From Prorocentrum cordatum (lineage: Eukaryota; Sar; Dinophyceae; Prorocentrales; Prorocentraceae): DNA of 48,087 nucleotides. The translations under genes were made by a program, and so were the position numbers. Below are positions 10,139 to 19,689 of this stretch, piece after piece. The stretch covers positions 1 through 48,087 of the forward strand of contig CAUYUJ010007233.1 of the NCBI GenBank assembly GCA_963575745.1. Direction: 5' to 3'. Each line of letters begins with the position of its first letter. The first letter of the stretch is position 1. A model generated the notes under the pieces. It had not been told where the DNA came from. It did not search any database and saw nothing but the letters and a program-made list of their open reading frames with translations.

Positions 10139-10300
10139 GAGACTGGGCTTAAGTGCAGCTCAGATGGCCTCGGGTTGTTTTGTCGGTCTCTGCGTAGCCG
10201 GGGCATATCACGCGCGCTCCGAGCCGGTCCGCGCTCGTCCTGAGCCAGCCGATCCCGCCGAAGAGCTCCACGACCGCGGCCCACCGAGATCTGATGCTGC
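10139..10300 (-). other. C5 cytosine-methyltransferase N-terminus (motif I) of the relic
   Basis: In a different frame from the RNase H part, residues VVELFGGIGWLRTSADRLG (10274 down) match the S-adenosylmethionine-binding motif I of C5-DNA methyltransferases (consensus ELFxGIGG). ARVICPGYAETDK follows, resembling motif II where an acidic residue ends a beta-strand. A stop comes soon after, so motifs IV (PCQ) to X are absent. Confidence 0.7.
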
Positions 10301-10344
10301 CCCGCTGCCGCTCCCTCATCGGTAAGGCTGGTTCCCACTGAGAC

Positions 10345-11120
10345 TCCTCCGCCTCGCTCTGAGGCATCGGCGGCAATCGGGCGGCAATCGAGCGGTCGGC
10401 GCATGCCAGCGACCAGCATCGGCAAGCTCATCATGCACATGACTAGCTCGTCACTCGCTCGGTCTCCGAGCTGCGCTCGGCTCGATGGGAAGTGCGCCCT
10501 GCCGATCCAGCGCCGCGCGTCGTCGAGGCAGCGCAATACTTGGCGTCGCAACGTGAAGTTGGACACCCAGCGGCCGCGCAAGGCCTGCATCTCGACGAGG
10601 CTCGGGTTCTGCTGGACCAGCGCCCAGGCCGTCAACGCCCAGTGCTCCAAGATCCTCTCGACGGGCGGCGCGGCTCGCCCCGCGAGACCGTCCGCGCCCG
10701 CGCCCTTGCGCAGAGCGCGGGTGGAGCGGGCGACCCCCTTCTTGATCGAGGTAGGGGCCGACATGGCCTCAGGCGCTCGCCGCAGCGCGGCCTGGTGCTC
10801 GGAGAGCGTCCCCTGCAAGTCCTCCCACTCTGAGGCCTTCGCGAACTCCGTCTCCTCTGAGTCGTAAACGTGCGTGCTCCAGTGCCACCTCTGAACGGGA
10901 TTGTCACGGGCGGGGAAAGGCTGGTCTCGTCGCGGCTCCTGGCTCGCCGCTAGCCTTGCGCTGGCCCTCAGCCCGTCCGAAGCAATCTGCCCGTGCACGT
11001 GCTGCGCCGCCCCGACCGCCGACAACCGCCCCATCGGGATGACCCTCGCGCAGACGTACGTCTCACGGTACTCCGCGGCGCTGACCCGCCTCCTCCGCGG
11101 CTTCGAGAAGGAAAGCCAGC
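10345..11120 (-). other. RT and RNase H-like region of the retroelement relic
   Basis: One frame runs from about 11120 to 10345. It shows RVIPMGRLSAVG, the usual R-x-PMG-x-x-SAV block before the polymerase catalytic motif. At the position of the catalytic YxDD/YVDN-type motif it reads HVYDSEETEFA (about 10872-10840), which looks damaged. KKGVARSTRALRKGA follows (about 10740), then FTLRRQVLRCL and finally AADASERGGG (10374-10345), an RNase H-like first acidic residue in a glycine-rich turn. No active enzyme is expected. Confidence 0.65.
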
Positions 11121-14100
11121 GCCGACAGCGTGCCAGCAGAACGCATAAGTGAAAACGCCCCGAAATGTCGCCCCCGGATTCAGAGCAACCTCGTCGTTCA
11201 TCTGCACAGCCTGCGTGTACCCTCCTGGGAGGGGGTGCTTGTCGATGTCTCCCATGATGAGGGTCTGATCAGCGTTCGTCGGCGCAAGGTTGGCGACCGG
11301 GCGCTGCTGATGGCGATGGCCCTCGGGCGCTCTTCCATTCTTTGCCGCGCCGAAAACTCCGTCCGTCGCCCAGCCGCGTCCCGTGGGTCACGGGGGCGCG
11401 GGCCTCCTCGACCTCCGCTGGGAGTCCACGATCCAGCAGCTGCCCAGTGACGCAGTCCTATTCGTCATCATCGCAGTGCGCCGTGGCTGGCTCCGCCTCA
11501 GGCATCTCAGCGAGCGGCAGGATGAACGGCCCCTCGTGCTCGAGGGCGCAGCGCACGGCGTCGCTGCAGAAGTGGACCGCCTCCAGGTTACCGCGCCGCT
11601 CCACGGGTAGAAGTCCCGGCTCGATCAGAGCCCACGTCAGCTTCTCGGGCTTAGCGACAGGGGGCTTGCCAACATCGCTCCAAGCGATGCGCTGCAGCTC
11701 TGCCTTGCTCCCTGCGCGAGTGCAAAAGAGCACGGCAGCCTCTTCCACGCGCTGCGCCGCCTCCTGCTGCGACGACGCGTGCCGAGGAGCATCTGGCGGG
11801 CGCCTGTCAGCTATGGAGCTACGATCACCGCGCCGGTAGCTCGTGAGCAACTCCTGCAAGCACGTCCAGGCCGCGACGCAACCTTCCAGCGGAAGGAGCG
11901 CCTGTCGCCGTCGCGATGCAACATCACGCACCTAGGGTCGCTCAGATGCTGGAGCACGGCCTCGGCGCGCTTGCCCTCGCTCGGCAAAGGCAGGGGCAGC
12001 TGGGGGCCCATCTTGACCATGTTCATTGGGGTTCCTCAGCGCTTCGCCCTGCGTCCTCGCGCTAGGCTCGAATCTGACCTCCATGATGGTCGGGAATGCC
12101 GCGCGCGTCGCCCGTCCCGGCTCTTCCGGAAGCCCCTTTGTTGCACGTGGCCGCCCCTTTCCAAGCTCCGGCGCCAGGGGGGTCGCTGCCGCTGCACGTT
12201 GTGCCTCTGCGTGCCCGACCTGTCGTTTGACGCCGCGCCTGCTGCGGCCTGGGTCTGAGTCGTCGGCGTGGGCGGCGCTGCCCTGGGCTGGGCCTGGGGC
12301 GGGGGGGGTGGCGCGGAGGGTGGTGCCGCCGACCTCGACGCGCCCTTGCCCTGGCCCGGCGGGGCTCTAGTTTCGGCTTCGCCGAGGCCTTCGCCGTCGG
12401 GGGAGTGACTCTCCTCCTCCGCTGACTCTTCTTGGGCTTCGCCCTCGCCCCGCTCGCCTGCCGCGGCTTCTCCGTCGTCTGTGGGCCCCGGGGGCGGCGG
12501 CCCCAATTGGCTCTATATCCGCTCGGGCTTGCGGGCCGCTCCCCGAGGCCCTCCCCGCCTGCCCCGCCGCCGCGCTCGTCGGGCGGGTCGCTTCGGGCTG
12601 GGCTGCCCCCCGCCCGAGGCCCCGACTCCCTAGCGGGGTTTCTCGCTCTTCGTCGCGTTCTCCTCGACCTCCGCGAGCTAGGCCCCCTGCGTCTCCAGCT
12701 GGCCGACGAGTTTCTCCTCCGACGGGGCTGCGAGACCGATCGCGCGCTCGGGCGCGCGCTCGCTGCGCCGCCAGGCCCTGGCTGCCCCCCTTGGGTCTGC
12801 GACTCGGGGGGGGTCGCCGAGGGGCGCGGCGTCGAGCGCCTCCGCGAGGGCCCTCGTCTCCTGCCCCAGCTCCCTCAACTGCTCGGGGGGGGGGGGGCTG
12901 CGTGAATCGCTGTCGTGAGCGAATCGGGCTGCTGGCGCGACTTGCCCCGCGGCCATGGCTCCCCTTCAGGTGCTGAGATAGCGCTCGGTCTCCTCGATCG
13001 ACAACTGCAGAAGCTTCCTTGGGCGCCGGCGCGCGAAGGGCGCTGCGTCCTAGCCGGCCCGAGGGGGGGCCAGACGAAAACTCGACGCGTCGCTCTCTTT
13101 CTCGTCGCTGTCCCGATCCCCGCCAACGGCGGCGCTCAGTCTCGCGCCGGGCCCCGGACGGCGGCCCTCCCCAGGCGGGTCGGCTAGGACCTTGGCCCTA
13201 TGTTGCGCGGCCCGTTCCGCCGAGATCTCGCCGACCCCGCCGACGCGGCAAGGCCGCGGTCTTCTCTTTGGCTCGTCGGCCCATCGGGCTTGAGCTTCGC
13301 TCGCAGCTCCGCAAGGCGCCTGCCATGACCAGGCGTGCGAGAAGAAGCAGCACCGCCTTCCTGGGGGACGTCGGGGCGATCCTCGTCGCTGCCGAACATG
13401 GCCGCCCCCCCTGCAGGATCGCCCCTCGGGGCCTGGCCCCGCTCGCCTCCCGCTGGTGTCGGGGGCCCCATCGATGGGAAGTTGGGGTGGCGCTCGAGGT
13501 GCGTCGAGATCGGGCTGCAGTCGATGCGAGTCAACGCGGACCAACTCCCTGCCCTTGTCAGGAGTGTTCATCACGCGATCGCCCCCGGCCCCCTCGCAGA
13601 AGTGCACCAGGCAGTCTCCGCCAGGGCCACGAAGCAGGGCAGACAGGGTGGCTGCTCCCCACGTCCATGAACTCGCCCTCTAAGAAGCAGCCATTCCGCC
13701 CGTTGGCGGTGAACGACCCGCCTGTCGCGGACATGGCGAACAGCTTTGCGGAGCCCTGGCGCTCGCCCCAACGCTCGACAACCTCACCGTCGCGCGCAGC
13801 CATGAGAAGAGCGCACCAGTCGCTCTGGTCGCTCGTCTTCCACGGCTCACGGCGCCTGACCTCGGGCTCCGTCCGTGCTCGGGCCAGGGCGGCGGCGGCC
13901 CTGCCCGCGGGCTTCGGGCGGGGAGGCGGTTCCTCGTGATCGACGAGCACGGGTGCAGTACCTGGAGGCCTGCTCTTCCCCGTGCCCCGACGCTTCCTCT
14001 TGGACCTGGCCTCGCCGCCCTCGTCACTGGCTGCCGCTGGCCTTTCGAGCGCAGCGCCACCGGCGGGTGGAGACGCCAAGGCGGGACGGCCCTTGATCAT

Positions 14101-14260
14101 GTCCGCCCCGCGGGCGGTCTCGACCCGCCCATCGGGCGGGCGGGGCGCCCCGCCCCTTGCCCGTCGGCGACCTACGCCTCGAGAGGCGGACCCCAGGAAT
14201 TCGGGGTCTAGCCGCGCGGCGGGCCCCCCTGTTCCGCCCTCGCAGCGAGCCTCCACCACT

Positions 14261-14430
14261 AAACGGCATGGCCAGCCGCGGGCGCCTGCGCGCAGTGCGC
14301 CGCGGGAGGGGGGCGTGCCGCCCCAACCGTTTTGGGCTCACTTGCGCCCAGACAGCTACTGACGAAACCATCGATGTCCGTCAATCGTGCCCCGACATAC
14401 TCCCGTGCAGCATGGTCGACCAAGAGCACA
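14261..14430. other. Sequence upstream of the retroelement relic
   Basis: No long terminal repeat or inverted repeat matching the other end of the relic was recognised here; element boundaries remain undefined. Confidence 0.4.
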
Positions 14431-14477
<47 letters not shown>

Positions 14478-14592
14478 TCATCATCATCATCATCAACATC
14501 ATCCTCATCCTCATCCTCATCATCATCAGCATCATCATCATCATCACCATCATCACCATCATCACCACCATCATCATCATCAGCAGCATCAG

Positions 14593-14657
<65 letters not shown>

Positions 14658-14735
14658 GCATCAGCATCAGCATCAGCATCAGCATCAGCATCATCATCAT
14701 CATCATCATCATCGTTATCACCAGCCTTATCGCGA
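14431..14735 (+). repeat. CAT (ATC) microsatellite with CATCAG variants
   Basis: About 300 bp of CAT triplets; CAG replaces every second triplet at 14655-14690. Read on the minus strand it is ATG/GAT and faces the GAT tract at 15167-15345, giving two oppositely oriented arrays about 430 bp apart. His-, Ser-, Met- and Asp-rich frames are artefacts. Confidence 0.97.
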
Positions 14736-14826
14736 TTACTACCGTAGTCGCCGACATGGTCCTCACCGACGCCATCAACATCACCATAATGTTCGTCATC
14801 GTCGCTGTCGCCGACCAGTCGTGTAG

Positions 14827-14875
14827 GTTTTGCCAACAAGTTGCGGGTGGACGTGTGGGTGATGTTTGCGCGAAC
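14827..14875 (-). repeat. Family N conserved core, copy N1
   Basis: The complement reads GCGCAAACATCACCCACACG and then TCCACCCGCAACTTG. The same core occurs on the plus strand at 27315-27363 and 28752-28801. In each case degenerate GAY/GNC triplets follow in the same reading direction. Confidence 0.75.
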
Positions 14876-15166
14876 AATGGGAATGACGACTTGAATCTTG
14901 ACAGGCGAACTGCACCGCATAGCTTTCACCACACACGTTACACGACATATTTTGTACCATGTGGGTAGCACCCCCATCCATCGTGCAATTACTCACTGTT
15001 TGGGGCGCGCCAAACATAATCCGTTGTCCCAGCCTGCTCTTCTCGCCTTCCCCCTTCTTCCCTTCCTCGTCTGCGCCCCAGTCATGGAAGAGAGGTCGAT
15101 GGAACATGTACTTCCACCATCATCCCTACTAGTAGTCATCTTCCTTAGTCTGGGGGCAGGGAAAGG
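14876..15166. other. Unique sequence between the CAT and GAT tracts
   Basis: Medium-GC DNA with no recognisable gene or repeat. Frames crossing it begin or end in the microsatellites. Confidence 0.5.
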
Positions 15167-15248
15167 ATGATGATGATGATGAGGAGGAGGAGGAGGATGG
15201 TGATGAAGGTGATGTGGCCGATGATGATGACGATGATGACGATGATGG

Positions 15249-15283
<35 letters not shown>

Positions 15284-15345
15284 TTGATGCTGATGCTGCT
15301 GCTGCTGATGATGATGATGCTGATGCTGCTGATGATGATGCGGGG
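15167..15345 (+). repeat. GAT microsatellite with GCT variants
   Basis: GAT triplets with GAC, GGT and GCT variants (GATGCTGATGCTGCTGCTG near 15290), preceded by a short GAGGAGGAGG block. Confidence 0.96.
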
Positions 15346-15519
15346 AGGCAGAGGGCAACGGCACCACGACAGAGATCAGACGAAACGTGTAGGATGGTGT
15401 GATGGGGAGGATTCAGTATCATAAGTGTCGGCGAAGTCCTCCTGGACGTGGGGCACGGCCTGATTGTCTGGCTCCTCTGAGGCTTCGCGAGGCCACGACA
15501 TCGACAGACGCGCGCTGCG

Positions 15520-15650
15520 GGCTCTGGGTCTCTTCCGACGCCGCCCTTGGCGCGCTCTGCGCGCAAGGGAGGGGGTCCAGCGCCGATACACGAAAAACTC
15601 ACGCGGACCTTGGAACGTGTATTCGTGTGCTGGTGTTCTTCTCCGATGGG
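15520..15650. repeat. Family J fragment
   Basis: GGCGCGCTCTGCGCGCAAGG, then GGGGGTCCAGCGCCGAT and CACGCGGACCTTGGA, follow the right half of J1 (35.26-35.34 kb) in order. The left half was not recognised. Confidence 0.5.
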
Positions 15651-15757
15651 GCCGTTGGACCGCACAGGCGTGGCTGCTGCGCCTGCTGCTGCTGACGACT
15701 GAACGGCCTCATGGGATCTCGAGCCGCACCAGCCTCATGGCGATTTTGCGTTTCGAG

Positions 15758-15917
15758 TCAAGTCGGGCCTGTCCCTCTACAGGAGGAGCACATAAAAATA
15801 GTAAAAAATCATAGAGGGACGATGTTTCTAATCTTGTCGATACTTTCGGACATGTTTTGACGATCTATTTCTTATGTTTCGTCCAAAATCCCCCTGTAGG
15901 AGGACACGCCCGATCCA
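15758..15917. mobile_element. Family D foldback element, copy D2
   Basis: The left end AAGTCGGGCCTGTCCCTCTA, continuing ACAGGAGGA, pairs with the right end, whose complement reads ATCGGGCGTGTCCTCCTACA. The interior is AT-rich with AAATAGTAAAAAATC. Shorter relative of D1; target-site duplication uncertain. Confidence 0.75.
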
Positions 15918-16020
15918 CTGTTCGGGCTGTTCTTCCTAGTGCCCCGCTGTTCGGCCAGATCAAAGGATACGGGCGCTGCGGCAGCTCCGTCAACGATCGG
16001 ATCGGGGGCATACGCCAGTG

Positions 16021-16183
16021 TGAAGGGGCCCACAAGCACACAAATAAATACACACAAATAAAAAGATTCCCCATATTTTCCTGTATTTTCTGGGTTTTTG
16101 TCTTCCCCCCCACTTCCCATTTTTTACATTATTTTCCTGGGGATCGACGATTCAATGTGTCTGTGTGTTTCTTCCCCTCCTGA
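16021..16183 (+). mobile_element. Family A element, copy A2, with 5-bp duplication CAGTG
   Basis: 163 bp from TGAAGGGGCCCACAAGCACA to CTTCCCCTCCTGA. CAGTG lies immediately before (16016-16020) and after (16184-16188). All family blocks are present, including AATAAATACACACAAATAAA. Confidence 0.92.
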
Positions 16184-16194
16184 CAGTGGTCGTG

Positions 16195-16816
16195 CCGCAG
16201 AGAATGTTCAACTGCTGCTGCTGCTGCTGCTGCTGCTTGATCTCGCCCTGCAGCCGGAAATGAACGATGCCCCAGAACAAGGCGCACTTGCCGACTGCGT
16301 CCCCCCGGGGGGGCTCATACTGCAGTTGCCCTCGGAGAGCATAGCATGGGAGGTAGTCAGGAACCAGCGGCAACGCCGTTGCCATGCCTGCAATCTGCTG
16401 CAGCCTGAGAAGTTAGTGCCGTACGTGCCGTTGAATCGGCTACTATCGCAGAAGCTTTTCCATGACGTGCTCTGCGCCTTCCCCTGCCTCTGGAAAGACC
16501 CGACGGCTTGTACGCGTGGTTGCTTGTCTGGACCACCCACAGCTGCCACGACACTCGTGCCGCACAAGAGCTGCCCACGAGCGGTGCCCAGAACCACTTC
16601 TGCATCTTCCCGGCAGTCCGAACTTCCGCCTCCTGGACCCCAGAGCCCCCCAGCGCCCAACTGCGTCAAAAAATCTTCTCGATCCTGGATCCCCCCTCCT
16701 CCTCGACCCTTGACATCCAGGAGGAGCCGCTGACCCCGTTCGTGGTGACCGCCCTTGGTACTGCCCGAGTCCACGCGCTCGCCAGCTGCATTCGACGTAT
16801 GGTCAACCCAGGGTGA
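16195..16816 (+). pseudogene. Broken or split gene segment, unknown function
   Basis: Starting just 3' of A2, the plus strand reads through a (CTG)8 leucine run (16211-16235), then a non-repetitive segment with RNQRQRRCHACNLLQPEKL and LLSQKLFHDVLCAFPCLW. Near 16495-16507 the plausible frame shifts, continuing as LYAWLLVWTTHSCHDTRAAQ, then FPAVRTSASW and EEPLTPFVVTALGTARVHAL, to a TGA at 16814-16816. Both halves have ordinary amino-acid composition, rare in this window, so I take them as one protein damaged by an indel or divided by a short intron. The CHAC pair could be half of a metal site but no domain is recognised. Confidence 0.4.
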
Positions 16817-16903
16817 GCTGCCGCCACAAGCGCGGAGGAGAACAGGCGAGATGGGGTTCAGCAGCGAACGCCTGGGTGCTGAATAGCAACCCTCCGTCTC
16901 ATA
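16817..16903. other. Spacer
   Basis: Short unique sequence between the broken gene and the next TCC run. Confidence 0.4.
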
Positions 16904-16962
16904 CTCCTCCTCCTCCTCCTCCTCCTCCTCCTCCTCCTCCTCCTCCTCCTCCTCCTCCTCCT
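16904..16962. repeat. TCC microsatellite
   Basis: Pure CTC/TCC run of about 58 bp. Confidence 0.97.
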
Positions 16963-18005
16963 TCATGCCTTCAGGGTGCGAAGCGCCACAGCAGCTGGGG
17001 CCCTTGACGCTCCTCTCCCTCTCACCCTCGTGGGGCGGAGGGAGCAGCATGGGCAATTCCACCTCCTCTTTCTTCTCTGCGTCCCCGGGGCTCGATCTCT
17101 ACCCCCCTTCACCCACTGTGCTCCGGCAGCGCGGCCGCCGCCGAGTCGAGTAGCTCCCCCGCGTCCTGGCGCCAGCTCCGCCGGCGAGCGCCGCGGCCCA
17201 AAGCCACGCGCTCGCCTGGCCGGGGCCGCCTCGACCCCAAGCGCCGTGCGCAGCTGGCGCGCCGTGCAGGGCCACTGCCAGCTCCGTTCCCCAGCTGCGC
17301 TGCCTCGCGGGGCTGGGCCGTCACGCCAGCTTCGTCCTGGGTGGCGGCGGCCCGCCAGAAGGCCTGGCGTCCTCATGGTCGGGGCGGAGGAGTGGCAGCT
17401 TGCAGTGGGAGGTGGCGCAGCGAGGGCGAGGCTGGGGCGCGACACCAAGCGCACCACCCCTGGCGCCACGATGCCGTGGCGCGCAAAGCTGTGCCGCAGA
17501 AGCCACAGTGACGATACCGATCACTGGGCGCTAGCGAGGTCGTTCGTTTCCTGCGCAAGCGCGCGGGCAGACATTCTCGAAGCTGGCGCTGCTTCGCAAA
17601 GGCAAGCGCGGGGGACGCGATGGTTTCGGGCCTCTCCGGGCCCTCAGTTCTGGCCGCAATCGGCGCGTGCCCTCAAAACGCCGGCCGCAGCTTTCCTTCT
17701 GGACTTGAACCGACGGAAGCTTCGGCCAGCCCCCTGCGCAGTGCTTCCCAGGAGGACGGGGGGGGGACAGAGAGCGCGGGCTCCTCGGGCGCGGCCTCCT
17801 CCTCCGGCCACTCGTCCTCCTCCGGCGGGTCTTCCTCCGGTGGTGGCTCGTCCCACGCCTCGCGAGGCGCGGCGGGCGCAGGTGGCGGAAGGGCAGGAGG
17901 AGGATGGGCAGGGAGGACGAGGGAGAGGAAGAGGATAGCGATGGAAGGAGCGGGCAGGAGGAAGAGGGAGGACGGCGGAGGACGAGGGAGATGAAGAGGA
18001 GGATA
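16963..18005. other. GC-rich region with open frames; coding status unclear
   Basis: A 320-codon plus-strand frame (16976-17938) and a 230-codon minus-strand frame overlap. Another plus frame at 17.53-17.99 kb turns into a Ser/Gly-rich run (17780-17860), typical of low-complexity GC DNA. No domain, signal peptide or repeat is recognised, and no frame is clearly favoured, so no CDS is called. Confidence 0.45.
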
Positions 18006-18010
18006 GTTGT

Positions 18011-18060
18011 GATGAGATGATGCTGATGCTGATGCTGATGAGGTCGATGCTGATGATGAT

Positions 18061-18091
<31 letters not shown>

Positions 18092-18165
18092 ATGATGGTG
18101 GTGGTTCTGATTATGCTTATGCTGATGATGATGCTGATGATGATGCTGCTGATGTCGATGATGAC
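18011..18165 (+). repeat. GAT/GCT microsatellite
   Basis: ATG/GAT triplets with GCT substitutions (GATGCTGATGCTGATGCTG at 18018 on), similar to 15167-15345. Confidence 0.95.
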
Positions 18166-18379
18166 GTGCCGACGAAGTCGGGATGGCCTGTGCCTGCTCT
18201 GGAGAATCCAGGGGAGGCTCGGAGAAGCTCATTCAAGATCCGCGGGGCTGTGCTGAACCACCAGTCCTCAAGTACCCCGAACCTGCTCCATGAACGGGGG
18301 GCCTCGGCATGCTTTGCGCGTCGGCCACCCACGAAAGCCGAGCTGGCCGCGACGTCAGAACGAACGCGTGCCGACGGCG

Positions 18380-18660
18380 CACGAGCCAGTGCTCCCGCGC
18401 AGGGGGCCCAGACGTCTGCCTTCCTTGCCCAATCCTGAAGGGGCCCCAGGACACACAAATCAATAGACACAAATATATAACCAGGCACCCCATATTTTCC
18501 CATATTCCTTGGGTTTTTGTCTTCCCCCCCCCCCCCCGAAATATTTTCCCACATTTCCCTGGGGACTCGACGATTCGTTGTGTCTGCGTGTTTTTCCCCC
18601 TCCGGACACGAGCCAGTGCTCCCGCGCAGGGGACCCAGACGTCTGCCTTCCCAGACATCC
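18380..18660 (+). repeat. 45-nt direct repeats flanking element A3
   Basis: CACGAGCCAGTGCTCCCGCG and the following 25 bases occur at 18380-18424 and again at 18607-18651 with one mismatch. The second copy starts exactly at the 3' end of A3; the first ends 11 bp before A3. Similarity may continue weakly (CCAATCC versus GACATCC), so A3 sits between two near-identical units of about 55 bp. Confidence 0.9.
18436..18606 (+). mobile_element. Family A element, copy A3
   Basis: About 171 bp, TGAAGGGGCCCCAGGACACA to CCCCTCCGGA. The central C-run is expanded to about 12 C. No 5-bp duplication is seen; a much longer duplication flanks it. Confidence 0.88.
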
Positions 18661-18825
18661 GACGTCTCGATTTTTTCGAGACGCGGGCCCCCGACCTCCC
18701 GACCACTTCCCTGGGACCGGTTTTTCATCCCGAGTCGTTTTTTGACGGTCCCGACGCCCGGCGAGGGCCCCGAGAGGCTAAAATCTATGAAAAACCTGTC
18801 TCGATTTTTTCGAGACGCCCGACGT
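18655..18825. mobile_element. Family C element, copy C1, with identical hairpins at both ends
   Basis: GTCTCGATTTTTTCGAGACG, a perfect 7-bp stem around T-rich DNA, occurs at both ends (about 18662 and about 18801). Between them lie the family blocks GGGACCGGTTTTTCATCC, CGAGTCGTTTTTTGACGGTC and a GGCGAGGGCCCCGAGAGGC hairpin region. Copies C2, C3 and C4 share this middle. Confidence 0.75.
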
Positions 18826-19017
18826 CTGGGTTCGTTGTCCACTCTGCGGGCCAACGGAGCACGCGAGCCCACCCCCCAGGAGGGCAGCCCTGGCGCCCCC
18901 GGGCCTCGCTCCTCGTGGCCCTATACGGGGCCCCCACGCCGGGCCCCGCGGAGGCCGCGGTGGCGAGGAAGAGGCGTGGACGTCCCCTCGGCGCAGCACT
19001 TGGGCCACGTGCTGAAA
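18826..19017. other. Spacer
   Basis: GC-rich unique sequence; no feature seen. Confidence 0.4.
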
Positions 19018-19327
19018 TTCAGCCGGGCCTGCCCCCCCTACGGGGGGATCTTCGGCAAATAGAAGATACCCCCAAGATACTCCAAACATAATCCAAAAAT
19101 GGTCTGGGCACTATTTGTTGAATCTTGTTTGACCTCTTGGGTTTTATTATTTATACAGGGGGATTTTCAACGGAAAATAAAAAATACCCCCAACATGCTC
19201 CAAAAAGAATCCCCCAAAAAGGTCTGGGGACTATTTTTGGAATACCTTTTGACCTTTTGGGGGTATCTTCGGTGTATTTCTTATTTTTCGTCGAAGCTCC
19301 CCCTGTAGGGGGACACGCCCGACTTAA
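19018..19327. mobile_element. Family D foldback element, copy D1, with 8-bp near-duplication
   Basis: 310 bp. The left arm (TTCAGCCGGGCCTGCCCCCC...) and the complement of the right arm (TTAAGTCGGGCGTGTCCCCC...) align over about 65 bp, including GAAGATACCCCC. Flanks are TGCTGAAA (19010-19017) and TGCTAAAA (19328-19335), an 8-bp duplication with one mismatch. The interior is AT-rich and repeats ACCCCCAA(G/C)AT(A/G)CTCCAAA twice, so it may be compound. No coding capacity. Confidence 0.82.
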
Positions 19328-19335
19328 TGCTAAAA

Positions 19336-19514
19336 CGAGAACGTGCCATTCGGCGCGGCGTGTTTTTGCGGTCCGGGCACGCCCGGAGCAATCTTGGCGG
19401 CTGCTGGCGCAGGTCCGGGGGGCAGATTGGCTCGCTTCGTGCAGTGGCTCGCAGCAGCTGGAAACCATGTTGTCGCTTCGTGGTGTGTCGGAGGACGCCC
19501 AGACTGACAAAGGC
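19336..19514. other. Spacer
   Basis: GC-rich unique sequence between D1 and A4; no feature seen. Confidence 0.4.
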
Positions 19515-19519
19515 AGATC

Positions 19520-19684
19520 TGAAGGGGCCCTGGGACACACAAATAAATTCACACAAACAAGAAAAGTTCCCCATATTTTCCCATATTTCCTGGGTTTTTG
19601 TCTTCCCCCCCTCACTTCCCATACTTTCCCATATTTTCTGGGAATCGACGATGAATTGTGTCTGTGTGTTCCTTTCCCTCCTGA
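19520..19684 (+). mobile_element. Family A element, copy A4, with 5-bp duplication AGATC
   Basis: 165 bp, TGAAGGGGCCCTGGGACACA to TTTCCCTCCTGA, between AGATC at 19515-19519 and AGATC at 19685-19689. One of the most complete copies. Confidence 0.93.
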
Positions 19685-19689
19685 AGATC

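Larger units (their letters stand above)
10130..14260 (-). pseudogene. Decayed retroelement polyprotein: RT / RNase H-like / C5 methyltransferase
   Basis: A minus-strand coding relic of about 4.1 kb, read in order from 14260 down. The N-terminal part is open to about 13620. A VHFCEGAG...LVRVDSHRL segment follows near 13607-13515 in another frame. Then come a charged segment ending DSDEKESDASSFRL, a LLQLSIEETERYL segment (about 13.0 kb), QLRELGQETRALAEALDA (about 12.85 kb), a Pro-rich linker, and LHRDGDRRSFRWKVA followed by a frame change near 11885 into a segment ending EHEGPFILPLAE. The RT part has YVCARVIPMGRLSAVG (about 11.03 kb), then an RNase H-like AADASERGGG and a methyltransferase motif ELFGGIG. 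Stops at 13050 and 12966 lie within an otherwise continuous frame, and at least three frame changes are needed, so it is dead. The order matches a retroelement protein type I associate with dinoflagellate genomes; that family match is from memory and unverified. Confidence 0.75.

Noticed and set aside
10403-13939. Plus-strand frames of 90-300 codons over the retroelement relic
   Set aside because: They are complements of the minus-strand coding relic, which carries the recognisable RT and methyltransferase motifs.
16098-16194. Start of the 16.2-kb frame within family A sequence
   Set aside because: These codons come from the 3' end of element A2; similar peptides appear wherever family A is translated.
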